From the NCBI RefSeq assembly GCF_026127265.1, contig NZ_WWFG01000001.1:3833501-3897500 (forward strand): a stretch of DNA of 64,000 bases, given 5' to 3'. This stretch comes from Nostoc sp. KVJ3 (GTDB lineage: Bacteria; Cyanobacteriota; Cyanobacteriia; Cyanobacteriales; Nostocaceae). Positions 26,417 to 34,613 of the stretch are shown here, piece after piece; the first letter of the stretch is position 1, and every line of letters begins with the position of its first letter. A model generated the notes under the pieces. That model was not told where the DNA came from, made no database searches, and worked only from the letters and a program-made list of their open reading frames with translations. A program made the translations under genes and the position numbers.

Positions 26417-26725
26417 ATGGATATGTATCAAGTATTTTATATTGATGGTAAAAAAATTAATAGCAAAGAAACATTTTTAAGTAAAGCTGCTGAAGCAATG
26501 CAATTTCCTACATACTTTGGTGCTAATTGGGATGCCTTTGATGAATGTATCACCGATTTAACATGGTGTCCGGCTGAGAGATACGTCATATTGTATGACC
26601 ATGCTGATATATTTGCTCAAGCTGAACCTACACAGTACCAAATAGCATTGGATATTTTCAATTCAGCCAAAGAATACTGGCAAGATAATAATATAACTCT
26701 GATTTTTTTAACTATAAACAAATAG
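26417..26725 (+). CDS. Barstar-family RNase inhibitor
   Basis: 102 residues. The block FPTYFGANWDAFDECITDLTW is the barstar core (two parts, about residues 30-50), containing the conserved Asn-Trp-Asp-Ala that plugs the barnase active site. The protein should bind and neutralise a barnase-like ribonuclease. No such RNase is encoded next to it, so it looks like a stand-alone immunity gene, as is common in polymorphic-toxin loci. The start could be ATG 26417 or 26423. Confidence 0.9.
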   Translation: MDMYQVFYIDGKKINSKETFLSKAAEAMQFPTYFGANWDAFDECITDLTWCPAERYVILYDHADIFAQAEPTQYQIALDIFNSAKEYWQDNNITLIFLTINK

Positions 26726-26756
26726 GTCAATTTAGCGTTGAGACAAATTAAGATAT
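26726..26756. repeat. Direct repeat, copy 1 of 3
   Basis: GTCAATTTAGCGTTGAGACA and the following AATTAAGAT also occur, nearly identical, at about 28721-28751 and 29561-29591. Each copy follows a gene end, and copies 1 and 2 lead directly into the 3' end of a PIN-toxin gene, so they mark the edges of a duplicated toxin-antitoxin unit. Confidence 0.75.
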
Positions 26757-26944
26757 AGTCCAATCTTCTAAACGCAAATTAGGCACTTTTTCAAAATACT
26801 TGCGGTTGTGGGTTGCTAAAATCCCATTCACTGACAGCGTAATTGCCGCAATGCGTAAATCTTGTGTGCCAATGCGGATTCTTTGACGAATCAAGTCTTC
26901 GTAACAATTGATGGCATACTCGTTAAATCCTAGCGAATATGGAG
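26748..26944 (-). pseudogene. PIN-domain toxin fragment, third copy
   Basis: The minus strand encodes FNEYAINCYEDLIRQRIRIG, then TQDLRIAAITLSVNGILATH and NRKYFEKVPNLRLEDWTIS with TAA at 26748-26750. This is the C-terminal half of the same PIN family as the two intact genes at 27875 and 28743. The N-terminal half, with the first catalytic Asp, is missing; at 26945 the sequence switches to a different gene (a toxin tip on the plus strand). Confidence 0.85.
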
Positions 26945-26947
26945 TAA

Positions 26948-27364
26948 AACATTATTAATAATCAACGTCAACTTATTCCCAGAGAGGGCAGTATAGGTAC
27001 TTATGGGGACTTACTCAAACTAGGACGTAGAGGCGATAAGCTTACACCTCATCATATACCTGCGGACGCTTTTATGAAAGCTAAAGTTCCTGGTTATATT
27101 ACAAATAAAGGAATTGCCATTATGATGGAACATTTATCACCAGGAAAAGGAGGTCGTCATCGGCAAACAATTTCTTATGGTAAACCTCCTAATTTAAGCT
27201 TATCAGCAAAAGAAACATTAGCCCAAGAAGTTTGGGATGTGCGTTCTATTTATCTTCGTCAAGGTTTGTACAATAGAGAAATCAGGAAAAGTTTGCAAGG
27301 TTTAATTAACCTGAATAGACTAACTTGGCAAGGTATTTTTGATAAAGTAGGTTTAAACCCATGA
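26948..27364 (+). pseudogene. Orphan polymorphic-toxin C-terminal domain (nuclease-like tip)
   Basis: From just after a TAA at 26945 the frame reads without a stop to TGA at 27362-27364, about 138 codons. It includes GTYGDLLKLGRRGDKLTPHH and IPADAFMKAKVPG, then GIAIMMEHLSPGKGGRHRQT. The HH-IPAD start and GRHRQT block resemble His-rich nuclease tips at the ends of large contact or secreted toxins. There is no ATG, GTG or TTG before the HH motif; the first ATG (27074) would omit it. A GGAG lies six bases before an ATT at 26951, but initiation there is speculative. It is probably a displaced, silent toxin cassette kept next to its immunity gene. Confidence 0.65.
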
Positions 27365-27804
27365 ATCAAAACAATCTATTGGCAATTTTAAGAAAAAATC
27401 GCTTGATGCAAACTCAACAGCAAGTTACAGACTTTGAAAATGCTTTAGCTGAAATAGCTGATAATCCTGATGAGCAAAATTTATCTGCATATCATCTTAT
27501 TTTAGATGATCAATGTCAACAGCCAGAAGTGATGTTCAGCTTAATTCATTTTCTCGAATCTTTTGATATAGAAGAACAAATTGCGGCTTTTATTAAAGTT
27601 GTACCCCAATTAATGATCGATGCACCTGAATGGACAAGAATTATTCATGACAGGATTTTAAATGATGATTCAGCTTGCCAAGTTTATCAAAAACTTTTAC
27701 ACTCAGCTAATGTGAGCACACCTCATTTTCTCTATCATCTCTTGGAAGAAAGTATTGTAAATAAACTAAAAACTAAAGAAAGTTTATCCAGTATAACTAA
27801 ATAA
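27361..27804 (+). CDS. Imm30-like immunity protein
   Basis: 147 residues, helical and acidic, with no membrane or signal sequence. The pattern LSAYHLILDDQCQQPEVMFS followed by LIHFLESFD resembles immunity protein 30 of polymorphic toxin systems. Its ATG overlaps the TGA of the toxin-tip frame (ATGA), the tight arrangement of cognate toxin-immunity pairs. It should neutralise toxin from sibling cells carrying the same tip. The family assignment is from memory of pattern, not a profile search. Confidence 0.65.
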   Translation: MNQNNLLAILRKNRLMQTQQQVTDFENALAEIADNPDEQNLSAYHLILDDQCQQPEVMFSLIHFLESFDIEEQIAAFIKVVPQLMIDAPEWTRIIHDRILNDDSACQVYQKLLHSANVSTPHFLYHLLEESIVNKLKTKESLSSITK

Positions 27805-27874
27805 ATATTAAAGTACTTTAGCGCTCAAACTCAGATTAAATTCTGAGAAGTACTAGATAACCCAGTTTTTTAGG

Positions 27875-28318
27875 TTATAAATTTTCAGATATAGTCCAAT
27901 CTTCTAAACGCAAATTAGGAACTTTCTCAAAATACTTCCGGTTGCGAGTAACTAAAATCCCATTCACTGACAGCGTAATTGCAGCAATGCGTAAATCTTG
28001 AGTACCAACGCGAATTTTCTGCCTAACTAATTCAGCGTAAATGTTGCCAGCATCTTCGCTAAATTCCAGGACTTTAATACTATTTAAATCATCTAATGTA
28101 TCTTGTAATCTAGCATAAGCTAAGACCAATTCACCTGATGAATCAGCCCTATTAATAGTATTTATTCTTCCCCGTATTTGTTCAGTAGCCGTCACAATAG
28201 TTATGGCAATATCTTGAGGATTAAATGTATTTAATGTATTTAATCGCTTTCTAATAGATGGATTACCCCTTTGGATCAAAGATAGGTGATCCGTATCTAA
28301 TATTCTTAAATTATTCAC
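27875..28318 (-). CDS. PIN-domain toxin (VapC-like), copy 1
   Basis: 147 residues, GTG start at 28318. PIN-domain acidic residues are visible in LDTDHLSL (near the N-terminus), the Glu of TATEQIRG and the Asp of GTQDLRIAA. The family usually cleaves RNA and is silenced by an antitoxin from the same operon. The antitoxin gene ends 8 bp upstream. The last 40 or so residues are almost identical to the paralogue at 28743 and to the fragment at 26748, while the N-terminal halves differ. Confidence 0.85.
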   Translation of the reverse strand: MNNLRILDTDHLSLIQRGNPSIRKRLNTLNTFNPQDIAITIVTATEQIRGRINTINRADSSGELVLAYARLQDTLDDLNSIKVLEFSEDAGNIYAELVRQKIRVGTQDLRIAAITLSVNGILVTRNRKYFEKVPNLRLEDWTISENL

Positions 28319-28326
28319 ATCTAAAT

Positions 28327-28677
28327 TTACCTTAACTCCCTTCTTTCATCTAATTCACGCCGATATTCTTCTATATATTCGAGCATTTGATCAAATTGCG
28401 AATCATCTTTATATTTACCAGCTATTTTTAACCAAGGGTTTTCTACTACTTGGGGTACTTCAATTGCTAAAGTGACTATCTTGGCAGATTCTAAACGATT
28501 TTGTAAACTTTGACTAAGTTTTTCTATCGCTTCCGTTTCTGTATTTCCTAAACCTTGACAGTCTGGTAAACCTAGCAATGTTGCTTTAACTGTACCATCT
28601 GCTTGATTTTCAATCATCACATCATAATTTAACTTTGGTGCAGTTGTCTGAGAGGTAGTTTTTACAGCTATATTCAT
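28327..28677 (-). CDS. Antitoxin partner of PIN toxin, copy 1 (HicB-like fold)
   Basis: About 116 residues from ATG 28677. The central part LNYDVMIENQADGTVKATLL and GLPDCQGLGNTETEAIEKL resembles the HicB-like partial RNase H fold found in several antitoxins. The C-terminal helix (DDSQFDQMLEYIEEYRRELD) is probably the toxin-binding part. It lies directly upstream of the PIN toxin gene on the same strand. A TTG six codons upstream is an alternative start. Confidence 0.75.
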   Translation of the reverse strand: MNIAVKTTSQTTAPKLNYDVMIENQADGTVKATLLGLPDCQGLGNTETEAIEKLSQSLQNRLESAKIVTLAIEVPQVVENPWLKIAGKYKDDSQFDQMLEYIEEYRRELDERRELR

Positions 28678-28720
28678 AATATTTTTATATTCCAAGTTTT
28701 ATATTGATTATAACATCTAG

Positions 28721-28751
28721 GTCAATTTAGCCTTGAAACAAATTAAGATAT
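28721..28751. repeat. Direct repeat, copy 2 of 3
   Basis: GGTCAATTTAGCCTTGAAAC and AAATTAAGAT match the copies at 26726 and 29561. It separates the first toxin-antitoxin pair from the second. Confidence 0.75.
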
Positions 28752-29171
28752 AGTCCAATCTTCTAAACGCAAATTAGGAACTTTCTCAAAATCTTTCCGG
28801 TGGCGGGTTACTAAAATCCCATTCACCGACAACGTAATTGCCGCAATGCGTAAATCTTGAGTACCAACGCGAATTTTTTGCTTAACTAACTCAGCATAAA
28901 TATTACAAGCTTTAGTATCAAATTCAAGTAACTTCATATTTTTGAAATATTCTATTTCATCCCATAAGCCCTTGTATCCCCATATTAATTTGTCATATTT
29001 AGAAGCTTGATTGTTATATTTATTGATAACATTCAGCCATCCTTTAACTTTCTCCTCGAATGTAATCACTGTTATAGCTAAATTTTCAGTATTCTGCTGT
29101 CTTATGCGTTGTGTGACTAGTGGATGACTATTTTGAAATAATGACAGATGATCTGTATCTAATATCCACAT
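28743..29171 (-). CDS. PIN-domain toxin (VapC-like), copy 2
   Basis: 142 residues, ATG start. It begins MWILDTDHLSL with the first PIN aspartate and has the later GTQDLRIAAITLSVNGILVT block with the third acidic residue. The middle region differs from the copy at 27875 (only weak similarity), while the 3' third is nearly the same at DNA level. It should be a ribonuclease toxin. The paired antitoxin gene ends 5 bp upstream. Confidence 0.85.
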   Translation of the reverse strand: MWILDTDHLSLFQNSHPLVTQRIRQQNTENLAITVITFEEKVKGWLNVINKYNNQASKYDKLIWGYKGLWDEIEYFKNMKLLEFDTKACNIYAELVKQKIRVGTQDLRIAAITLSVNGILVTRHRKDFEKVPNLRLEDWTIS

Positions 29172-29176
29172 AATAC

Positions 29177-29518
29177 TTACTTTGTCTCATTCTCCAAGTC
29201 AATTTGACTCCGTTCAGCTTCTATATATTCCAACACCTCGGCAAAAAGAGGGTTATCTTTGTGCATTCCCGCAAATTTCATCCAAGGATGTTCGGTTTGG
29301 GGAGGTTCAATTTCCAAAGTCACTATTTCTGGTTCTCGCTCTTGTAAAAGTTGAATTAGTTTCTCTAGCGCTTCTTCTTTAGTTACACCAGAGGCTTTAA
29401 AATCTGGTAAGCCTAGTACTGTCGCACTAACTTCGCCATCTTGTTGATTTTCAATCAGCACATCATAAGTTAACTTGGGTGCAGTTGTTATAGAGGTACT
29501 TTTTACAGCTAAATTCAT
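29177..29518 (-). CDS. Antitoxin partner of PIN toxin, copy 2 (HicB-like fold)
   Basis: About 113 residues from ATG 29518. Similar to the antitoxin at 28327 through LTYDVLIENQQDGEVSATVL and GLPDFKASGVTKEEALEKL, with a charged C-terminal helix that has diverged more. The two pairs therefore arose by tandem duplication, and the diverging tails may prevent cross-binding. Confidence 0.75.
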   Translation of the reverse strand: MNLAVKSTSITTAPKLTYDVLIENQQDGEVSATVLGLPDFKASGVTKEEALEKLIQLLQEREPEIVTLEIEPPQTEHPWMKFAGMHKDNPLFAEVLEYIEAERSQIDLENETK

Positions 29519-29560
29519 AATATTTTGATCTTTCAAATTTGATATTAATTATAACATTTA

Positions 29561-29591
29561 GGTCAATTTAGCCTTGAGACAAATTAAGATC
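29561..29591. repeat. Direct repeat, copy 3 of 3
   Basis: GGTCAATTTAGCCTTGAGAC and AAATTAAGAT again. Here no PIN sequence follows; the next gene is on the other strand. The three copies are possible recombination points for expansion or loss of toxin units. Confidence 0.75.
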
Positions 29592-29649
29592 ACTAATTTG
29601 CTTAATTTGTGGTTTGATTTTGATCATATTGTCTTTTGCGATCGCACCA

Positions 29650-30384
29650 ATGATTTACAATCAATCAGAGTTTGATTTACGCTGTGAGTGGGGTCTACAA
29701 GGAGTTGCTCAACTTGCTCCCACCAGTGATGTAGTTGTGATAGTTGACGTTCTCTCTTTTTCTAGCTGTGTGGAAATTGCCACCAACAACGGGGCGATAA
29801 TTTTTCCCTACGCAATCAGAGATGAATCTGTCATAGATTATGCCAAATCAGTGCGAGCAGAATTGGCAAGTCATAGACAACATTGGACAATAAATGGATA
29901 TTCTCTCTCGCCAAAATCGGTGCTTCAGATTCCTGCTGGAACTAGATTAGTTTTACCATCACCTAATGGCTCTTTTCTGACCTTACATACTGGGAATATA
30001 CCAACTTTGGCTGGTTGCTTGCGAAATTGCCAAGCTGTGGCGGAGTTTGCTCAAAAGTATGGTGATAAAATCGCTGTGATTCCTGCCGGTGAGAGGTGGA
30101 AAGAAGATGGTAGCCTACGTCCTGCATTTGAAGATTTAATTGGTGCTGGGGCAATTCTCAGTTATTTACATGGCAGTCTATCACCAGAAGCTGAAGTTGC
30201 TGTCACAACATTTCAAGCTTTCCAACACGATTTACTGGGGTACTTGAAAAAATGCAGTTCTGGTAAAGAGTTGATTGAAAAAGGTTTTGAGTCAGACGTT
30301 GAACTGTCAGCCGCTTATAACGTTAGTGATTGCGTGCCTTTCTTTACTGATAATGCTTATGTAAATTACACGCCACAGGCTTAA
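29650..30384 (+). CDS. 2-phosphosulfolactate phosphatase family protein (ComB-like)
   Basis: About 244 residues from ATG 29650; the frame can be extended to a TTG at 29614 but the family start is near IYNQSEFDLRCEWG. ComB blocks are clear: VVIVDVLSFSSCVE, LPSPNGS, LAGCLRNCQAVAEFA, AVIPAGERW...SLRPAFEDLIGAGAI and ELSAAYNVSDCVPFF. The original enzyme removes phosphate from 2-phosphosulfolactate in coenzyme M synthesis. Cyanobacteria do not make coenzyme M by that route as far as is known, so the true substrate may differ. Confidence 0.85.
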   Translation: MIYNQSEFDLRCEWGLQGVAQLAPTSDVVVIVDVLSFSSCVEIATNNGAIIFPYAIRDESVIDYAKSVRAELASHRQHWTINGYSLSPKSVLQIPAGTRLVLPSPNGSFLTLHTGNIPTLAGCLRNCQAVAEFAQKYGDKIAVIPAGERWKEDGSLRPAFEDLIGAGAILSYLHGSLSPEAEVAVTTFQAFQHDLLGYLKKCSSGKELIEKGFESDVELSAAYNVSDCVPFFTDNAYVNYTPQA

Positions 30385-30915
30385 TTAAACGTCGCATTGA
30401 TTAGTTTGGCAAAATTTGGCATTTTTTATAAACTCTTGCAACTTATTCAAGGGAATTATCTGCAATGATGAGCCACCTTGCACCTCAGCAGCGATGTAAG
30501 CAAACTTTTGTCCGCGATAAAATTGGTCACGTCCAACTTTGGTGACATATCGAGACTTCTGGAAATCATTGCCAATATTAGAATTATAAATATTTTGTAA
30601 CAGTTTCACTGAATTAGCATTTTTTGTGGTGAATTTGAGGCGTTTATCACCACTAACAGTTATGCCTTCTTTATTCACTGTCCCATTTTCAGAAGTGACA
30701 TCAGCATAAAAGTATAAATTTCCCTTTGTACCCTCGTAGCCGTGGGCTTCGCTGTTGTATTTCAGAGTTGGTAATTGAGGTCTAGTCTTTGCCCACTTAA
30801 CAACAGTGTTGATGTTTTGTTCTGGAAGCGCATTTGCAGGAGTGACAGCTAAAATAATTGCGATCGCAGACAGACTAGCATTGAATAAATACTTAAATTT
30901 AGAACTTTTGTGCAT
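30385..30915 (-). CDS. Secreted protein of unknown function
   Basis: 176 residues with a clear signal peptide: KSSKFKYLF, a hydrophobic core ASLSAIAIILAVTPA and a likely cleavage after ANA. The mature part is basic to neutral, rich in Asn, Lys and Tyr, with two cysteines near the end (KFCQTNQC) that may form a disulfide. It should be exported to the periplasm or beyond. I do not recognise the family. The stop codon directly abuts the convergent comB-like gene. Confidence 0.75.
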   Translation of the reverse strand: MHKSSKFKYLFNASLSAIAIILAVTPANALPEQNINTVVKWAKTRPQLPTLKYNSEAHGYEGTKGNLYFYADVTSENGTVNKEGITVSGDKRLKFTTKNANSVKLLQNIYNSNIGNDFQKSRYVTKVGRDQFYRGQKFAYIAAEVQGGSSLQIIPLNKLQEFIKNAKFCQTNQCDV

Positions 30916-31073
30916 AGTATTTTCCTGTTAAGTATGCCACTAACTAAAGTTTGCTTCTTAGTAGCAAAAACAACTTAACATCGACTAATCACTACTGTCC
31001 ACTGAGATTTATTCAAAGGTTTGCAGACTCGCTAACTCTGGGCTATCGGCTGTTTTGATCAAAAACAACTATC

Positions 31074-31772
31074 CTAACTGGCTGTAACAACAGCACGGTC
31101 ATTTACTAACTTGCCATCTTCCATGTAAACGATGCGATCGGCAATATCTAAAATGCGGTTATCATGAGTAACTAAGAGAATGGTACAACTCTGTTCTTTA
31201 GCTAGTTTTTGCATCAGGTTGACCACATCTCGTCCCGATTTACTGTCAAGGGCGGCGGTAGGTTCATCTGCTAAGACAATTTTAGGATGACCGACCAATG
31301 CACGAGCGATCGCAACTCTTTGTTTTTGTCCCCCAGATAAATCATCAGGATAATAATTGAGGCGTTCTCCTAATCCTACCTCCTCTAACATTTGGGTTGC
31401 TCGGATTTTCATTTCCGCCGGTGAAATATTATTATGCACTTCCAAGCCCATTCTGACGTTCTGGAGTGCTGTCAGACTACCGTGCAAGTTGTGCGCTTGG
31501 AAAATATAACCGTTATTACGTCGCACCTGGGTAAGTTGTGCTGTATTAGCACCACAAAGTTCTTGTCCCAATATTTGCAAGCTGCCAGATTGGGCAGAAC
31601 GTAAGCCACCTGATAAGGTGAGAAGTGTAGTTTTACCAGAACCAGAAGGCCCAGTCATAATAATAATTTCACCAGCGTTAATATCTAGGTTGATATCAAA
31701 GAGAACTTGCTTGCGAAGTTGACCATGACCAAAATAATGGTCGAGATTTTTAACAGAAATGACGGGAGACAT
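31074..31772 (-). CDS. devA: DevA-like ABC exporter ATP-binding subunit
   Basis: 232 residues. Walker A GPSGSGKTTLL, signature LSGGQKQRVAIARAL and Walker B IVLADEPTAALD are present, with the H-loop TILLVTHD. It is the last gene of a devB-devC-devA cluster, the order used for cyanobacterial DevBCA exporters. It drives export together with DevC and the membrane fusion protein DevB, coupled to a TolC-type channel. Several paralogous clusters exist in heterocyst formers, so the symbol marks family, not heterocyst glycolipid export. Confidence 0.85.
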   Translation of the reverse strand: MSPVISVKNLDHYFGHGQLRKQVLFDINLDINAGEIIIMTGPSGSGKTTLLTLSGGLRSAQSGSLQILGQELCGANTAQLTQVRRNNGYIFQAHNLHGSLTALQNVRMGLEVHNNISPAEMKIRATQMLEEVGLGERLNYYPDDLSGGQKQRVAIARALVGHPKIVLADEPTAALDSKSGRDVVNLMQKLAKEQSCTILLVTHDNRILDIADRIVYMEDGKLVNDRAVVTAS

Positions 31773-31830
31773 AGTAATTTTAGATTTTAGATTGAGAATT
31801 GTCGATTATCCTAATGCCCAATTCCCATTT

Positions 31831-33006
31831 TTAAAACATATCTGCGGGGTCGGCGGACTGTAATTTCCGAGTTGCGATCGCACCAGAAATCATACACATA
31901 ATCATGGTTAGTATTAGCACTGTGGTGGCTCGCGCTACGGTCATATAAAGGGGTAAATTGGTGGCATTACGAGTTAGATGGTAAAGTCCTAAAGGTGCGA
32001 TCGCTCCGGGGATAAAGCCCAAGATTGCCAAAATGATCGCCTCTTCAAACACCACGCCTAATAAGTAGAGATTGTTATACCCCATTGCTTTGAAGGTGGC
32101 GTATTCTTTGATATGAGAATTCACATCTGTAGAAAGAACTTGATAGACGATAATCACGCCTACCATAAACCCCATTGCTACGCCCAGGCTGAAGATAAAC
32201 CCGATGGCTGTATTTTTTTTCCAATAATCTGTTTCAAATTCGATAAATTCGGCTTTGGTCAACACTTTAACATCATTATCTAAATGAGATTCTAAAGCTG
32301 TTTTCACCTGTTTTGAATCATAGCCTGGTTCGAGTTGAACCAAACCAATACTGACACTACTTGCTTGTCGTCCGGGAAATAGCCGCAAGAAATTCTGGTC
32401 GCTGGTAATTAGGTTCCCATCAGCCCCAAAGGAAGCCCCGATTGAAAATAAGCCGCTAATGGTAACTGTCCGACGATCAATTTCAGTCGTAACAGGTTTT
32501 CCTTGTTCAATTTGGGCGATCGCTTCTTTATAATCTCCTCTAGAGGCGCGATCGAAGAGGATGGTATCTGGTAGCTTTACAATATCTATCTGCTTGTTGA
32601 CATCTGGTAAATTTAACGCTGGCTTTTCAGGATTGACCCCAATAACTAGTACAGATGTCTTTTGGCGTGTTTTCGGATTCTTCCAATCGATAAAGTTGAT
32701 ATACATTGGTTCTGCTGACTTCACCCCCTGTACATCCATTGCCTGATATAGCCGCCGTCGTGTAAAAGTGGATATATTTAACACGTTACGTCCTTGAGGA
32801 CTAATTAGGATAATGTCAGCTTGGATACTGTTAGGGAGCTTAGTATTACTTTCAAACAAGGCATTCTGAAACCCTAGCTGCATGAACATGAGGATATCAG
32901 CGAAAGCAATGCCTCCCAATGCCACCAACAGGCGGCTTTTTTCATGACTCAGTTGCAGCCATCCTAGAGGGGTTCGCTGTCGCAGTTGTTGAATAAATCC
33001 AATCAT
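31831..33006 (-). CDS. devC: DevC-like ABC exporter permease
   Basis: 391 residues. The N-terminal TPLGWLQLSHEKSRLLVAL start and membrane helix, a periplasmic domain of about 200 residues, and three C-terminal helices (IGFIFSLGVAMGFMVGVIIV, AILGFIPGAIAPLGL and TVLILTMIMCMISGAIATRKL by part) give the DevC/FtsX plan. It ends LQSADPADMF. The gene is 58 bp upstream of devA and follows devB. Confidence 0.88.
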   Translation of the reverse strand: MIGFIQQLRQRTPLGWLQLSHEKSRLLVALGGIAFADILMFMQLGFQNALFESNTKLPNSIQADIILISPQGRNVLNISTFTRRRLYQAMDVQGVKSAEPMYINFIDWKNPKTRQKTSVLVIGVNPEKPALNLPDVNKQIDIVKLPDTILFDRASRGDYKEAIAQIEQGKPVTTEIDRRTVTISGLFSIGASFGADGNLITSDQNFLRLFPGRQASSVSIGLVQLEPGYDSKQVKTALESHLDNDVKVLTKAEFIEFETDYWKKNTAIGFIFSLGVAMGFMVGVIIVYQVLSTDVNSHIKEYATFKAMGYNNLYLLGVVFEEAIILAILGFIPGAIAPLGLYHLTRNATNLPLYMTVARATTVLILTMIMCMISGAIATRKLQSADPADMF

Positions 33007-33069
33007 AGGAGTGGGGAGTGGGGAGTGGGGAAGAAGTATGGAAAGAATAACTATTGTTCGATGCCCAAT

Positions 33070-34377
33070 TTACAATTCAATCACTGCCTTTACTTGCAGA
33101 TTGGTAAACTTGGCAGCTTTGGCGCTAGAAGCCTCATCTAGTCGCACATGGACTTCCACTACTCTGGCATCGATATTGCTAGAAGGATCGCTGTTGACAA
33201 GATTTTGTCGCTGTACCTGCATCCCCATCCAATCGACGGTTCCCTGTAATTCTCCAGGTAGGGAATCGCTGATTAGCTTCACCTGTTGCCCCGATCGCAC
33301 TTTGTTAATATCACTTTGGTAAACTTCTGCAACTGCATACATCTGGTCGGTTCGACCTAGTTCTACAATTCCGTCATTAGAAACGGTTTCCCCGGCTCGT
33401 GTATTAATCTTCAGAATTTGTCCGGCTTCGGGTGCGCGGACATAAGCTTGATCGAGTTGCGCTCTAATTTTTTCTACAGTCGCTTGAGCGCTATCTACCT
33501 CTGCTTGGGCGTTGGCTATATCTGTAGGACGGATTTCAGCCGTTTGATTCAAAGTAGCTTTGGCTTCCTTAATTTGCTGTTGTAAGCTAGCGAGAGTTTG
33601 GTTGCGGTTAGCTTTGGCTTCTTTAATTTGCTGTTCTAAAGTAGCGACAGTTCTTGTTTTATTAGCTTGGTTTTCGATTACCTGCTGAGTGGAAGTTTCG
33701 GCACTCAAGCGTTTTTGATCGGCTTCTTGACTAGAAATTGCCCCTTCTTTGTATAAAGCGTCATAGCGTTGCACATCTACTTGGGCGTTCCGCTTTTCGG
33801 CGGCGACACGATTCACTGTTGCTTGTAAGCTTTCTCGTTGTCCTTGCAAGTCCGCTTCTAGGCGATCGATTGTGGCTTGCTGAGTTTTGATATTTCCTTC
33901 TAGTTCGACTTGCAGACGGCTGACAGCAGCAAGTTTTGCTGCAATTTCTCCCTGTTTCGCTCCGGCTTTTACCTTGTCAACGTTGGATTTGGCAACTTGG
34001 ACTTGTTTTTGGGCTTCAACTAAACTTGCTTGCAAGCGATCGCGACTATCCATAATTGCAATTACCTGTCCACCCTTAACGCGATCGCCTTCTTTCACCA
34101 ATAGCTTCTGAAGTAGACTTCCCTCAGTGGAAGAAGTTGCAGACAGTTTTATGACTTCTCCATTTGGTTCTAAACGTCCCAATGCTGTGACTGTTTTGAT
34201 CGCTGGTTGAACAGCTACGGGTGCTTCTGGCTTTTCATTCGCTGTAGCCTGAAACTTTAGCACCGTATAAACACTAGCTCCACCTATTAGCAAAGATGTC
34301 AGTATTGCTAGTGTAATCGGCGATCGCAAAAGATTTTGGGAAGACTTTAAATCCTCTAATTTCCAGTTCTGCACCAT
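33070..34377 (-). CDS. devB: DevB-like membrane fusion protein
   Basis: About 435 residues from ATG 34377 (AAGGTGA upstream; a GTG three codons earlier is possible). It has one N-terminal membrane helix (ITLAILTSLLIGGASVYTVL), the family motif VTALGRLEPNGEVIKLSA, a long coiled-coil hairpin containing repeated ATLEQQIKEAKANRNQTLAS-type units, and the second lipoyl half AYVRAPEAGQILKINTRAGE. It links DevC to an outer-membrane channel. A divergent TetR gene lies 227 bp or so upstream, with inverted repeats between. Confidence 0.88.
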   Translation of the reverse strand: MVQNWKLEDLKSSQNLLRSPITLAILTSLLIGGASVYTVLKFQATANEKPEAPVAVQPAIKTVTALGRLEPNGEVIKLSATSSTEGSLLQKLLVKEGDRVKGGQVIAIMDSRDRLQASLVEAQKQVQVAKSNVDKVKAGAKQGEIAAKLAAVSRLQVELEGNIKTQQATIDRLEADLQGQRESLQATVNRVAAEKRNAQVDVQRYDALYKEGAISSQEADQKRLSAETSTQQVIENQANKTRTVATLEQQIKEAKANRNQTLASLQQQIKEAKATLNQTAEIRPTDIANAQAEVDSAQATVEKIRAQLDQAYVRAPEAGQILKINTRAGETVSNDGIVELGRTDQMYAVAEVYQSDINKVRSGQQVKLISDSLPGELQGTVDWMGMQVQRQNLVNSDPSSNIDARVVEVHVRLDEASSAKAAKFTNLQVKAVIEL

Positions 34378-34411
34378 ACTGTTCACCTTTTACCATTAGC
34401 AACTTATACTA

Positions 34412-34456
34412 AACTGTTCAGTTCAATATATGCTAAACTAAACCGAGTAGTTTAGT
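34412..34456. promoter_or_regulatory. Candidate TetR-family operators between devB and the regulator
   Basis: Two inverted repeats lie in the divergent intergenic region: AACTG-TT-CAGTT (34412-34423) and ACTAAAC-CGAGTA-GTTTAGT (34437-34456). The motif CTAAACT occurs in both. They are placed where a TetR repressor could block both promoters. Confidence 0.5.
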
Positions 34457-34613
34457 CAATAGGACAAAGTGAAAATTCTAAATTTAGAGCGTTATCAACT
34501 AAAACTTCCCAATACCCAATGCCCATTCCCCTTTTAATTACATCTGAGATTAATGGCGTAGGGTATTGGGCAGTATCTATTAAAATTGTTTATTAAGAGA
34601 GGATGATTAATAA

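Noticed and set aside
31074..34377. Heterocyst glycolipid exporter (the founding DevBCA)
   Set aside because: The family is right, but a divergent TetR gene and no visible NtcA-type site make a different paralogue more likely.
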